64,000 bases of DNA, taken from contig NZ_QMKK01000056.1 in NCBI RefSeq assembly GCF_003287875.1, forward strand, positions 124,001-188,000, read 5' to 3'. Source of the stretch: Martinezella tropici (lineage in GTDB: Bacteria; Pseudomonadota; Alphaproteobacteria; Rhizobiales; Rhizobiaceae). A model generated the notes under the pieces. That model had not been told where the DNA came from, did no database searches, and saw nothing but the letters and a program-made list of their open reading frames with translations. Shown in pieces: positions 1 to 8,425 of the stretch (its first letter is position 1; every line of letters begins with the position of its first letter). The translations under genes and the position numbers were made by a program.

Positions 1-17
1 GGTAATCCAGCGTCATC

Positions 18-674
18 TTGCCCGATCTTTTCGCCTCTTCTTTCGATGCCTTCCTTTTTGATATGGACGGCACGATACTCAACTCTATTGCCGCTGCTGA
101 ACGGGTTTGGGGCGCTTGGGCTTGGAAGTTCGGGCTTGATCCAGAAGTGTTTTTACCCACGATCCATGGGCGCAGGGCCTTCGAAACAATTTCTACCCTC
201 GGCCTACCGGATGTCGATCCGCAGGCCGAGGCTGCCGCCATAACACAGGCGGAAATCGATGAAATCAACGGTATAATTGCAATCGGCGGTGCGCAGCATT
301 TTTTGAGCAGCCTCCCATCTCACCGATGGGCCGTCGTGACCTCTGCGCCATCCGCACTGGCCAAAAGACGGATTGCGGCGGCCGGATTGCCGACACCAGC
401 GGTATTCGTAACAGCCGAGGACGTCGAGCGGGGCAAGCCGGCGCCTGATTGCTTCATTCTGGCCGCCGAGCGCCTCTCGGTCGAACCCGCACGTTGTCTG
501 GTCTTCGAGGATGCCGAAGTGGGGATTGCCGCCGCAACCGCGGCAGGTTGTCAGGTCTGCGTCATTACCGAGACGCATAAGCGGCGGATGAAGGTGAACC
601 ACCACCAGTTTGAGAATTACGAACGCATCAAACCGAGGCTCGTTAACGGGGCCTTGGGGCTACTGTCATCCTGA
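18..674 (+). CDS. HAD-superfamily sugar-phosphate phosphatase-like hydrolase
   Basis: A 218-residue protein of the haloacid dehalogenase superfamily, resembling small sugar-phosphate phosphatases (beta-phosphoglucomutase/2-deoxyglucose-6-phosphatase group). Motif I is FDMDGT at residues 14-19, with nucleophile Asp15 and acid/base Asp17. Motif II is the VVTS stretch near residue 107, motif III is the lysine in GKPAPD near 138, and motif IV is the acidic pair in FEDAEVG near 163. An in-frame TAA at 3-5 means the only start that keeps motif I is the TTG at 18. No clear ribosome site precedes it, so the start is uncertain. Its stop codon abuts the stop of the convergent ROK regulator. A role in dephosphorylating an intermediate of the neighbouring sugar locus is inference. 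Confidence 0.85.
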   Translation: MPDLFASSFDAFLFDMDGTILNSIAAAERVWGAWAWKFGLDPEVFLPTIHGRRAFETISTLGLPDVDPQAEAAAITQAEIDEINGIIAIGGAQHFLSSLPSHRWAVVTSAPSALAKRRIAAAGLPTPAVFVTAEDVERGKPAPDCFILAAERLSVEPARCLVFEDAEVGIAAATAAGCQVCVITETHKRRMKVNHHQFENYERIKPRLVNGALGLLSS

Positions 675-1883
675 TCATTGAGCGCGTCCGGCGTCTATTT
701 TCGGGCGGCCGAAGACAAGGTTTTCGTCTACAGACAACATCTGCTTGTGCAGCATTGATGCGCCCCCGATCGCGGGGCCTTCGAGGCCGAGCGACGAGAG
801 TTTTATTTCCGGGATGGGATGCCCTTCGAGGAGATTGCTCGCTACTTTCTCGAGCGTCTCTTCACGGCAAAGGTCGAAAAGTGCTGCGACCGGTCCGCCG
901 AGCACGATCCGCGTGGGATTGAAAATGCTTGTCAGGGTCGCAATTCCTCTTCCGAGATAAAACGACCAATCCTTGAGTGTCGATAGAGCGCTTTTTTCCT
1001 GTCGCCTGGCCGCTTCCATGAAAGCAGGAATGTCATCTGCCGAGCCACCGTGAAAGCGGTAGCGCGCAAGCACAGCTTCGCGCCCGATGAAGCTCTCGAA
1101 CGATCCCGAAACGGTTGCCAGTTCAACGAAACCCTCGTCCCCCAGTATGATGTGGCCAAGCTCACCGGCATAGCCGTCCTGGCCCCGGAGAAGCTGACCG
1201 GAATTTATGATCGCCCCGCCGACGCCGGCGTCCAGATAGATGTAGATCTCCGTCTCGCCGCGCTCATCCTTGGACTGGTAGATCTCGGCAATGGCGAAGG
1301 CGTTTGCATCGTTTTCGGCAATCAGCAGAGGAATTTCGGGCAAGCGCCGCTGTAATCGCTCCAGGATCGGTTCTTGCCGCCATCCCAAAATGGGCGCTCG
1401 CAAAACAGTGCCATTGCGATCGATGACACCAGGGGCGGTCAGGCATAGGCCGCGGATGCGATAATCATTGCCGAGCCTTTGCCTGATGTTCTCAACGACA
1501 TCCGCCAATCTCTGCACCACAACGTCGGGGCTTGCCTCCAGGAGGCTGAAGTCCGCCGTCGACTGCGCAATGACCGACGCCTCCATGTCGAGAGCGACGA
1601 CGTTCATGCGACCGACGCCGATATCTGCGCCTATGAACATCCCATAGTTTGGGTTGATACGAACAAACGTCCCGGGCCTGCCCGTGCCAGCGCTTTTGTC
1701 ATCCTGTGAGTTGTCTTCCACCAGCAGCCCTTCGTCGGCCAGGCTGGCAACGATGCTGCTCGCCGTCGAGCGAACCATGCCCAGCTCTTTGGCGATATTC
1801 GCGCGGCTAATCCGGCCATGGCGAAAAACAACATCCAGCGCCCTGACTTCATTAATGTGCCTTACGGCGCGCGGCATGGACAT
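675..1883 (-). CDS. ROK-family (NagC/XylR-type) transcriptional regulator
   Basis: A 402-residue sugar-responsive regulator. The N-terminal winged helix lies at about residues 20-65 (ISRANIAKELGMVRSTASS), followed by a ROK domain with a phosphate loop (GADIGVG near 85) and GELGHI near 240. The Cys-rich zinc motif of many ROK proteins is missing at the expected place after GHIILGDEGF; a glycine/serine-rich stretch stands there instead. The ATG at 1881-1883 is preceded by GGAGA at good spacing. The gene starts 24 nt after lrgB on the same strand, so lrgA-lrgB-rok probably form one transcript. Its likely target is the palindrome at 3016-3038 in the divergent promoter, which would give autoregulation plus control of the sugar operon. 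The inducer is unknown. Confidence 0.9.
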   Translation of the reverse strand: MSMPRAVRHINEVRALDVVFRHGRISRANIAKELGMVRSTASSIVASLADEGLLVEDNSQDDKSAGTGRPGTFVRINPNYGMFIGADIGVGRMNVVALDMEASVIAQSTADFSLLEASPDVVVQRLADVVENIRQRLGNDYRIRGLCLTAPGVIDRNGTVLRAPILGWRQEPILERLQRRLPEIPLLIAENDANAFAIAEIYQSKDERGETEIYIYLDAGVGGAIINSGQLLRGQDGYAGELGHIILGDEGFVELATVSGSFESFIGREAVLARYRFHGGSADDIPAFMEAARRQEKSALSTLKDWSFYLGRGIATLTSIFNPTRIVLGGPVAALFDLCREETLEKVASNLLEGHPIPEIKLSSLGLEGPAIGGASMLHKQMLSVDENLVFGRPKIDAGRAQ

Positions 1884-1907
1884 TGATGTTCTCCAATAAA
1901 ATCAGAC

Positions 1908-2606
1908 TCACAAAAAGAGATGTACAATCAGGGAAGTGACAAGCGCATTCAAGCCCATGGCCAGTCCTGAGAAAAGACCCGCCACCGGATCGACCGAGTA
2001 GGCACGAGCGGTGCCAATTCCGTGCGATGCAAGCCCTACGGCGAACCCTCTCGCACTAAAATCGCATATCTTCATCGCGTTCATCAGCGGCGTCACGACG
2101 ACGGCGCCAGTAATGCCGGCCATGATGACGACGGCTGCGGTCAAGGCCGGATCGCCGTGCAAACCAGACGAGATAGCCATGGCGACCGCGGCCGTGACGG
2201 ACTTTGGAGCTAGAGAAGCGATGACGGTCTGATCGAAGCCGAAGAAGCGACCCAGATAAATCGTGGAGGTTACCGCCGTCAGACTTCCGACAAACAGCGC
2301 CACGACCATCGGAATAAGATTTGCCCTAACCAGATGGAGCTTCTCATAAAGCGGTATACCGAGCGCCACAGTCGCTGGCCCCAGCAGAAAATGAATGAAC
2401 TGCGCGCCGGCGAAATAGGTCTGGTATCGGATGTGGAAGACGGAAAGCAGGCATGCGATTGTCGCGACCGACAGCAGCACCGGATTGACAAGAGGATTGG
2501 CAGGAAGCGCGCTTGCGATCCTGAGCGAGACTATCCAGACAAAGAGCGTCACGGAAAGCCATGAGAGCGGGGATGCTGCGAGGTAAACCCACAAGCCTTC
2601 ATCCAT
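1908..2606 (-). CDS. lrgB: LrgB/CidB-family membrane protein
   Basis: A 232-residue polytopic inner-membrane protein of the LrgB family with the conserved segment around SLAPKSVTAAVAMAISS (about residues 132-150) and ASHGIGTARA near the C-terminus. LrgAB/CidAB were first described as holin/antiholin-like modulators of murein hydrolases. Family members also act as pyruvate transporters in Firmicutes and as a glycolate/glycerate transporter in chloroplasts. The start overlaps the lrgA stop by 8 nt, implying translational coupling. Placement between lrgA and a sugar regulator favours transport of a small organic acid connected with sugar catabolism; this is inference. Confidence 0.9.
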   Translation of the reverse strand: MDEGLWVYLAASPLSWLSVTLFVWIVSLRIASALPANPLVNPVLLSVATIACLLSVFHIRYQTYFAGAQFIHFLLGPATVALGIPLYEKLHLVRANLIPMVVALFVGSLTAVTSTIYLGRFFGFDQTVIASLAPKSVTAAVAMAISSGLHGDPALTAAVVIMAGITGAVVVTPLMNAMKICDFSARGFAVGLASHGIGTARAYSVDPVAGLFSGLAMGLNALVTSLIVHLFL

Positions 2607-3003
2607 GGCTTGCGCCCCCGATGAGCCGCTTGATCGCCAGATAGCACCACACGGTGACGATCAACGTCGCAACTGTCGAGACGGCTATCGTCACGAAAAG
2701 CGCCAGGCCTCTTTCAGCAAGGAGGTCCAAATGCTGGATGATCCCAACGCCGGCTGGGACAAACAAGACTCCAAAATTAGCCAGTAGCGTATGGGAGGTG
2801 GGCACGGTCGGCTGCATCAGTCTGCCGATTGGAGTTCTTCGAAAAGCAATCAGCGCCCCGAATATCAACGCCATACCTATGACCGGCCCCGGTACGAGGC
2901 CGTCAAGGTAGTAGGCGATGATTTCGCCAACGAGCTGAAAAATCAGCAGAAACGTAATTCCAACCAGCATTGTTCGGCTCCACAACAAACTCACTTGACT
3001 CAT
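2599..3003 (-). CDS. lrgA: LrgA/CidA-family membrane protein
   Basis: A 134-residue protein with four predicted membrane segments, of the LrgA/CidA (UPF0299) family, with the typical GPVIGMALIFGAL and FVPAGVGII segments. The reading frame is open further upstream, to 3135, but that extension has no membrane character and would cover the operator and the divergent promoter. The ATG at 3001-3003 (MSQVSLLW) is therefore chosen, with a weak AGGG upstream. It is the partner of LrgB, which overlaps its end. The operator palindrome at 3016-3038 lies only 13 nt upstream, so a bound ROK repressor would block this transcript at its 5' end. Confidence 0.85.
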   Translation of the reverse strand: MSQVSLLWSRTMLVGITFLLIFQLVGEIIAYYLDGLVPGPVIGMALIFGALIAFRRTPIGRLMQPTVPTSHTLLANFGVLFVPAGVGIIQHLDLLAERGLALFVTIAVSTVATLIVTVWCYLAIKRLIGGASHG

Positions 3004-3015
3004 AAACCCTAATAT

Positions 3016-3038
3016 GTTTGTTTTCAATCGAAACAAAC
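3016..3038. promoter_or_regulatory. Putative ROK-regulator operator (8-7-8 inverted repeat)
   Basis: Perfect 8-bp arms GTTTGTTT (3016-3023) and AAACAAAC (3031-3038) flank a 7-bp spacer. The arms closely match the xyl operators bound by XylR of Bacillus (GTTTGTTT...AAACAAAC type), and XylR is a ROK regulator like the one encoded at 675-1883. The site lies in the 92-bp space between lrgA and the sugar-binding-protein gene, where it could control both directions. Assignment to this regulator is inference from family knowledge and position. Confidence 0.65.
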
Positions 3039-3095
3039 GAGAGGAGTGTCGTTTGTCGAAGCCGGCATGGTGCCGGTTGGTTGGAGGAGGACTAC

Positions 3096-4349
3096 ATGCG
3101 TTTATCGTTGAAAATACTGGCCCTGACGGCTGCATTGAGCGCGTCGGTCAGCGGCCACGCGCTTGCGGCTGAAAGCGTCGAGGTGTTGCACTGGTGGACA
3201 TCGGGCGGAGAGGCCGCGGCCGTGGGCGTTCTCAAGGACGATCTGCAGAAAAAGGGTGTCAGCTGGCAGGATATGCCCGTCGCGGGTGGCGGCGGTGAAG
3301 CTGCAACGACCACTCTCAAGGCCCGGGTCGCCGCAGGCAATCCCCCGACGGCTGCTCAGCTGCTCGGAATGGCCGTCAACGAGTGGTCCGAACAGGGTCT
3401 TCTCGGCGACTTGACCTCAGTTGCCCAAAAAGAGGGATGGGACAAGGTCGTCCCCGATCAGATCAAGCAGTTCGCCGTTCATGATGGGAAGTGGCAGGCC
3501 GTTCCGGTTAACATACATCGGCCTAATTGGCTCTGGATCAACGCCAAAGTGTTCAAGGACAACGGGCTGGAGCCACCGAAAACCTGGGACGAGTTCAACG
3601 CGGTTGCGGAAAAGCTCAAAGCCAAGGGCATTACACCCCTGGCGCATGGCGGACAGCCTTGGCAGGACACGACGATATTTGACGACGTGGTTCTCGGGCT
3701 CGGCGGCCCGGACTTCTACAAGAAAGCGATCATCGAGCTGGACGAGACCGCGCTCGGCTCGGACACGATGATCAAGGTCTTCGATCAGATGCGCAAGATC
3801 CGCGGTTATGTCGATCCGAACTTTTCCGGCCGCGACTGGAACCTTGCAACGGGAATGGTGCTCAAGGGCGATGCTGCAATGCAGCTTATGGGTGACTGGG
3901 CCAAGGGCGAAATCGTCAAGGCCGGCATGAAACCCGGCGTCGACATCCTCTGCGTTACCGCGCCAGGAACCGAGGGCTCGTTCCTTTTCAACACGGACTT
4001 TCTCGCGATGTTCCCGGTTGGTGCCGACAAGGTCGATGCACAGACCAAACTTGCATCGAGCGTCATGTCGCCTGAATTTCAGCAAGCCTTCAATCTCGTC
4101 AAAGGATCGATCCCAGCGCGTTCCGACGTGCCGGGTGACAAGTTCGATGCCTGCGCTCAGAAATCCATGGCTGACCTGAAGACGGCCGAGAAGGCCGGCA
4201 CCTTGATGGGGTCGCTTGCTCACGGCCACGCGGAGCCTGCGTCGATCCAGCGCGCGATCTTCGACGTCGTGACCCAGCACTTCAACTCGGACATGTCGTC
4301 CAAGGATGCCGTGTCTGCGCTGATCAGCTCCATCCAGGCTGCGAAGTAA
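3096..4349 (+). CDS. CUT1 sugar ABC transporter substrate-binding protein
   Basis: A 417-residue periplasmic solute-binding protein (extracellular binding family 1). The signal peptide covers about residues 1-25 with cleavage after HALAA or ALA. The ATG at 3096 has a strong GGAGGAGG at 3083-3090, although the frame is open upstream to 3018. Internal sequence (HWWTSGGEAAAV near the N-terminus; GDWAKGE and FLFNTDFLA later) resembles glucose/mannose-binding GtsA-type proteins. It is the first gene of the ten-gene operon. A stem-loop follows it, which probably raises its expression over the permeases. Exact substrate is not determinable; an aldohexose or a close derivative is most likely. Confidence 0.88.
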   Translation: MRLSLKILALTAALSASVSGHALAAESVEVLHWWTSGGEAAAVGVLKDDLQKKGVSWQDMPVAGGGGEAATTTLKARVAAGNPPTAAQLLGMAVNEWSEQGLLGDLTSVAQKEGWDKVVPDQIKQFAVHDGKWQAVPVNIHRPNWLWINAKVFKDNGLEPPKTWDEFNAVAEKLKAKGITPLAHGGQPWQDTTIFDDVVLGLGGPDFYKKAIIELDETALGSDTMIKVFDQMRKIRGYVDPNFSGRDWNLATGMVLKGDAAMQLMGDWAKGEIVKAGMKPGVDILCVTAPGTEGSFLFNTDFLAMFPVGADKVDAQTKLASSVMSPEFQQAFNLVKGSIPARSDVPGDKFDACAQKSMADLKTAEKAGTLMGSLAHGHAEPASIQRAIFDVVTQHFNSDMSSKDAVSALISSIQAAK

Positions 4350-4363
4350 CCAGCTCCTCCCTG

Positions 4364-4389
4364 CCCCTGCCGTCGAGAGGCGGTGGGGG
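4364..4389 (+). promoter_or_regulatory. Intercistronic stem-loop with GAGA tetraloop
   Basis: An 11-bp stem (4364-4374 with 4379-4389, three of the pairs G-U in RNA) closes a GAGA tetraloop at 4375-4378. It lies between the binding-protein gene and the first permease gene and has no T-run after it. That fits a transcript-stabilising or partial-attenuation element that gives more binding protein than membrane components, as in other binding-protein operons. The structure is read directly; the function is inferred. Confidence 0.6.
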
Positions 4390-4455
4390 TATCCTGCAGC
4401 GAGGTTGCGCACCCGTCGGAGACGGGACACCAACCTGTTGATTCCGAGCCAGCAG

Positions 4456-5337
4456 ATGTCCTTTTCAAAACGCCTTGGCAAGGTAATGCCAGCAATCGTC
4501 CTGTCGCCATCGTTGGCGGTCATCACGGTCTGCGTCTATGGCTTCATCGCCTACACTGCGCTGTTATCCTTCACCGGATCAAAGATGTTCGCCAACTTCA
4601 CTTTCGTTGGGTGGCGACAGTATGGAAGACTTTTTGAAAATCCCCGATGGATCACTGCCATTGAAAACATGGCGATCTTTGGTTGTCTCTATATCATTGG
4701 AGCGACCTGCCTTGGCCTGTTCATCGCCATCCTGATTGATCAGCGGATCCGCTTCGAAGGTGTGTTTCGGGCGATCTTCCTTTACCCGATGGCGCTCTCA
4801 TTCGTGGTTACGGGCGTCATCTGGCAGTGGCTGTTGAACCCCGGCCTCGGCTTGGAGCACATGATGCGGGGACTTGGCTGGGAGTCTTTTTCCTTTCAGT
4901 GGCTGATCGAGCCCGACCGCGCGATCTATACGATCGTCATTGCCGGCGTCTGGCAGGTAACCGGTTTCGTCATGGCGCTTTTTCTCGCCGGCCTTCGCGG
5001 GATAGATACCGAGATCCTTCGGGCCGCCCGCATAGACGGGGCGCCCATACACAAAGTCTACACGCGCATCATCATTCCGGCGCTTCGACCAGCCTTCCTC
5101 ACGGTTTTCGTGATCGAGGCGCATCTCGCCATCAAGAGCTACGACCTTGTCGTCGCGCTCACGAAGGGTGGTCCTGGCGTGTCCACCGAACTTCCATCGA
5201 CGTTCATGTATTCGATGACATTCACGCGTAACGAGCTCGCGGTCGGCGCGGCTAGCGCGACCGTCATGCTCGTCACTCTGGCAAGCATCATCATCCCCTA
5301 TCTCTATTCGGAGCTGCGCAATGAGCCTGCGACTTGA
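4456..5337 (+). CDS. CUT1 sugar ABC transporter permease (MalF-type)
   Basis: A 293-residue inner-membrane permease with about six membrane segments. The cytoplasmic EAA loop is visible as EILRAARIDGAPIHKVYTRI around residue 200, which docks on the ATPase. The ATG at 4456 (MSFSKRLG) is preferred over an upstream in-frame TTG at 4405, which would add a basic non-membrane tail. A clear ribosome site is lacking for either. The end overlaps the next permease start by 17 nt. Sequence resembles GtsB-like permeases of glucose/mannose systems. Confidence 0.85.
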   Translation: MSFSKRLGKVMPAIVLSPSLAVITVCVYGFIAYTALLSFTGSKMFANFTFVGWRQYGRLFENPRWITAIENMAIFGCLYIIGATCLGLFIAILIDQRIRFEGVFRAIFLYPMALSFVVTGVIWQWLLNPGLGLEHMMRGLGWESFSFQWLIEPDRAIYTIVIAGVWQVTGFVMALFLAGLRGIDTEILRAARIDGAPIHKVYTRIIIPALRPAFLTVFVIEAHLAIKSYDLVVALTKGGPGVSTELPSTFMYSMTFTRNELAVGAASATVMLVTLASIIIPYLYSELRNEPAT

Positions 5338-6232
5338 TGCGGAAAGCGCCGCAATCCTATCGAAGGGCACCGACATAAAAGTGACCCGTGTTCTCGGCCG
5401 GGGCTTTATCTATGGATGCCTGATTATCGCAGCCGCGGTTTTCCTGGCGCCCCTTGTCTCCATGATCTTCACGTCCCTGAAAAGCATGGACGAAATCCGG
5501 TCCGGCAATATTCTGTCGTTTCCGAAAGAGATCACCTTCGAAGCATGGAAGCACGTCTGGGATTCAGCATGCATCGGCGTTACCTGCGGGGGGCTGAAGG
5601 GCTACTTCGGCAATTCCTTCTTGATTGTCGTACCGGCCACATTGCTGTCGGTGGGCTTCGGAGCATTGAACGGGTACATTTTCGCAAATTGGCGGTTTAG
5701 GGGCGACAATATCCTCTTCGGCCTCGTCCTGTTCGGCTGCTTCATCCCACTACAGATCGTACTGATCCCGATGGCCGGCCTCCTCGGCCAATTGAAGCTT
5801 GCCGGCACGATACCTGGCCTCGTTCTCGTTCACGTCGTTTACGGAATTTGCTTCACGACGATGTTCTTTAGGAACTATTTCGTGACCGTGCCGGCGGAGA
5901 TATTCAAGGCGGCACGTATCGACGGGGCCGGGTTCTGGGCCGTCTTCTTCCGGATACTGCTGCCGATCTCCTGGCCAATCGTGATGGTGTCCATCATCTG
6001 GCAGTTCACGGGGGTCTGGAATGACTTTTTGTTCGGTGTCTCGTTCGCAGCCGGCTCCAGTCAACCGGTGACGGTCGCTCTGAACAATCTGGTCAATACA
6101 TCAACAGGCACCAAAGCTTACAACGAAGACATGGCCGCCGCGATGATCGCCGCGCTGCCCACCATAATTATCTACGTGGCGGCAGGGCGGTACTTCCTTC
6201 GTGGTCTGATGGCCGGTGCAGTGAAGGGATAA
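5321..6232 (+). CDS. CUT1 sugar ABC transporter permease (MalG-type)
   Basis: A 303-residue second permease with six predicted membrane segments and the EAA loop EIFKAARIDGAGFWAVFFRI near residue 190. The ATG overlaps the end of the preceding permease gene and has GGAG eight bases upstream inside that gene. It pairs with the MalF-type permease and the ATPase that starts 5 nt later to form the membrane complex. A roughly 20-residue hydrophilic N-terminal tail precedes the first membrane segment, as is usual for MalG-type subunits. Confidence 0.87.
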   Translation: MSLRLDAESAAILSKGTDIKVTRVLGRGFIYGCLIIAAAVFLAPLVSMIFTSLKSMDEIRSGNILSFPKEITFEAWKHVWDSACIGVTCGGLKGYFGNSFLIVVPATLLSVGFGALNGYIFANWRFRGDNILFGLVLFGCFIPLQIVLIPMAGLLGQLKLAGTIPGLVLVHVVYGICFTTMFFRNYFVTVPAEIFKAARIDGAGFWAVFFRILLPISWPIVMVSIIWQFTGVWNDFLFGVSFAAGSSQPVTVALNNLVNTSTGTKAYNEDMAAAMIAALPTIIIYVAAGRYFLRGLMAGAVKG

Positions 6233-6237
6233 CGACG

Positions 6238-7323
6238 ATGGCCAACCTGGCGATCAATCATATCAACAAAAGCTTCGGGAGTCTGACGGTCCTGAAGGAC
6301 ATCAACATCTCCATTGAAGACGGGGAGTTCCTTGTCCTTGTCGGTCCTTCAGGCTGCGGAAAATCGACCCTGCTCTCCATTATCGCAGGACTGGACGAGC
6401 ATACATCGGGCTCGATTACCATCGATGGTAAATCTGTTCAGGGCCTTGAACCGAAGGAAAGGGACATCGCGATGGTGTTTCAATCCTATGCGCTCTACCC
6501 GGCAATGACGGTCGAGCAGAACATCGGCTTTTCGCTCGAGATGAGCAAGATGCCGAAAGCCGAACGGGTCGAGCGTGTCGGCAAGGTTGCAGACCTGCTT
6601 CAGATCCGCCACTTGCTCAAGCGGCGCCCAGGCCAGCTCTCGGGCGGGCAGCGTCAGCGTGTTGCCATGGGACGAGCGCTGGTTCGCGAGCCAAAAATCT
6701 TTCTCTTCGACGAACCGCTGTCAAACCTCGATGCAAAGCTGCGTGTGGAAATGCGCACCGAGATCAAGAAACTGCACCAGCGGCTCGGAGCAACCATCGT
6801 CTACGTCACCCACGACCAGATCGAAGCCATGACGATGGCGACCCGGATCGCCGTGATGAAGGACGGCATTCTGCAGCAGTTCGGTACGCCCGAAGACATC
6901 TACGATCGGCCCGCAAACGTGTTCGTCGCAACCTTCATGGGGTCGCCGCCGATGAACCTACTCCCCGCCGTAGTCACTTCCGGCTCCCAGAGCCTCTCCA
7001 TTAAAGGCGCGGATACGACTTTGCCGGTCCCCATGTCAGTCATCGATATGCCTGCGCCCGGCAGGGAGGTGCTTCTGGGCCTCAGGCCGGAATGGATTTC
7101 ACTGGTGACGGACGGCAACTCCTCCAATCCAACACTAACGCTGCATGTGGATGTCATCGAGCCCACTGGCCCGGACGTGTTCGTGGCCCTGCGCACAGGT
7201 GAGCGCGAAATCATGTCGCGCCTGCCCACAGGCACTCCGGTCCGGATCGGAGAGAAAGCATCCTTCGCACTCGACCTGTCAAAAGCAGTTCTCTTCGACG
7301 CCGAGACCGGCGTCGCTCTCTAA
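6238..7323 (+). CDS. ABC transporter ATP-binding protein, MalK/UgpC type
   Basis: A 361-residue sugar-importer ATPase. Walker A is GPSGCGKST at residues 36-44. Further motifs are the Q-loop in MVFQSYALYP, the signature LSGGQRQRVAMGRAL near 135, Walker B IFLFDEP near 157, the D-loop SNLDA and the switch histidine in VTHDQ near 192. The C-terminal third is a regulatory TOBE-like domain, as in MalK/UgpC. It lies 5 nt after the second permease gene in one operon. ATPases of this subclass are often shared between several sugar importers, so it may serve others too. Confidence 0.92.
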   Translation: MANLAINHINKSFGSLTVLKDINISIEDGEFLVLVGPSGCGKSTLLSIIAGLDEHTSGSITIDGKSVQGLEPKERDIAMVFQSYALYPAMTVEQNIGFSLEMSKMPKAERVERVGKVADLLQIRHLLKRRPGQLSGGQRQRVAMGRALVREPKIFLFDEPLSNLDAKLRVEMRTEIKKLHQRLGATIVYVTHDQIEAMTMATRIAVMKDGILQQFGTPEDIYDRPANVFVATFMGSPPMNLLPAVVTSGSQSLSIKGADTTLPVPMSVIDMPAPGREVLLGLRPEWISLVTDGNSSNPTLTLHVDVIEPTGPDVFVALRTGEREIMSRLPTGTPVRIGEKASFALDLSKAVLFDAETGVAL

Positions 7324-7348
7324 ACACTAACGACCCAAGGACTTACCA

Positions 7349-8425
7349 ATGCCAGCAAAACAGGAAAGACGCCTTCGCGTCGGCGTGCTCGGAGCCGGTC
7401 AGATCGCCCAGGCAGCGCATTTCGAAGCCTGCACGAAGGCCGCAAACGCCGATCTCTATGCAATTTGCGATGTCGCGGACGATTTGCGCGAGCGCATGGT
7501 GATCACCCACGGTGCGAAAAAATCGTATAACGACTACGACAAGATGCTGGCTGATCCCGATCTCGACGCCGTCATCATCGCAACGGCCGATGCCTTCCAC
7601 GTTCCGGCCTCGATTCGAGCACTGGAAGCGGGCAAGCATGTCTTATGCGAAAAGCCGGTCGGCGTCACCGTCGAGGAGTGCGTGGACCTTAAGGCCGCCG
7701 TCGAAAAATCCGGCAACACCTTCCAAATCGGCCACATGAAGCGCTTTGACGCAGGCCTGCAGGCTGCCAAGTCGTTCATCCGTGACGAGATGGGCGATCT
7801 GATTGCGCTGAAGGCTTGGTATTGCGACAATACTCACCGCTACCCAATGACGGATGCGGTGCAGCCACTGATCGTGACCAGCGCACATGCCAAGCGTCCA
7901 ACCACGAACCCGAAGGCTGATCTTCGCCGCTACTATATGCTGGCTCATGGCTGCCATCTGATCGATACCGCGCGCTATTTCGCCGGCGATATCGTCTCTG
8001 TAAACGCCCGGCTTTCCGAGCGCTCCGGCATCTGGTGCTGGTTCGTCGATGTCGAGTTTGCCTCCGGCACACTCGGTCATCTCGATCTGACGGTTCAGGT
8101 CCGCATGGACTGGCACGAAGGTTTCCAGATCTATGGCAAGAACGGCAGCATTCTCGGTAAGACGTATAACCCGTGGTACTATAAGTCGAGCGAGGTCGAT
8201 ATCTTCCGTGAGGCAGATGGTGCCACCCACCGCGTTCTCGGCGCCGACGGCCACTTCTACCGCCGCCAGGTCGAAGGCTTCGCGCGCACTATTCTCGACG
8301 GTGCACCGATGGAAGGTGCCGACATCAACGACGGGTTGGCCTCGGTCCAGGCGATGGTTGCGATTGCCCGCTCCGCCGAAAGCGGGAAGTCTGTTGCACT
8401 TGCCGACGTCACGGGTGGCCTGTGA
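7349..8425 (+). CDS. Gfo/Idh/MocA-family oxidoreductase
   Basis: A 358-residue NAD(P)-dependent sugar or inositol dehydrogenase-like protein. The Rossmann fold has GVLGAGQIAQ at about residues 11-20, the EKPVGVT motif with the catalytic lysine near residue 98, and a C-terminal alpha/beta substrate domain. AAGGA precedes the ATG at suitable distance. The last bases overlap the next start (ATGA at 8422-8425). In catabolic operons such enzymes often oxidise a sugar hydroxyl to a keto-sugar. Pairing with the following TIM-barrel isomerase is common for keto-sugar or inositol-like routes. The substrate cannot be read from the sequence. Confidence 0.88.
   Translation: MPAKQERRLRVGVLGAGQIAQAAHFEACTKAANADLYAICDVADDLRERMVITHGAKKSYNDYDKMLADPDLDAVIIATADAFHVPASIRALEAGKHVLCEKPVGVTVEECVDLKAAVEKSGNTFQIGHMKRFDAGLQAAKSFIRDEMGDLIALKAWYCDNTHRYPMTDAVQPLIVTSAHAKRPTTNPKADLRRYYMLAHGCHLIDTARYFAGDIVSVNARLSERSGIWCWFVDVEFASGTLGHLDLTVQVRMDWHEGFQIYGKNGSILGKTYNPWYYKSSEVDIFREADGATHRVLGADGHFYRRQVEGFARTILDGAPMEGADINDGLASVQAMVAIARSAESGKSVALADVTGGL

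Noticed and set aside
3417..4526. Minus-strand frame of 369 codons opposite the sugar-binding-protein gene
   Set aside because: Antisense to a clear gene, rich in Arg/His with no fold resemblance; a by-product of high-GC codon use.
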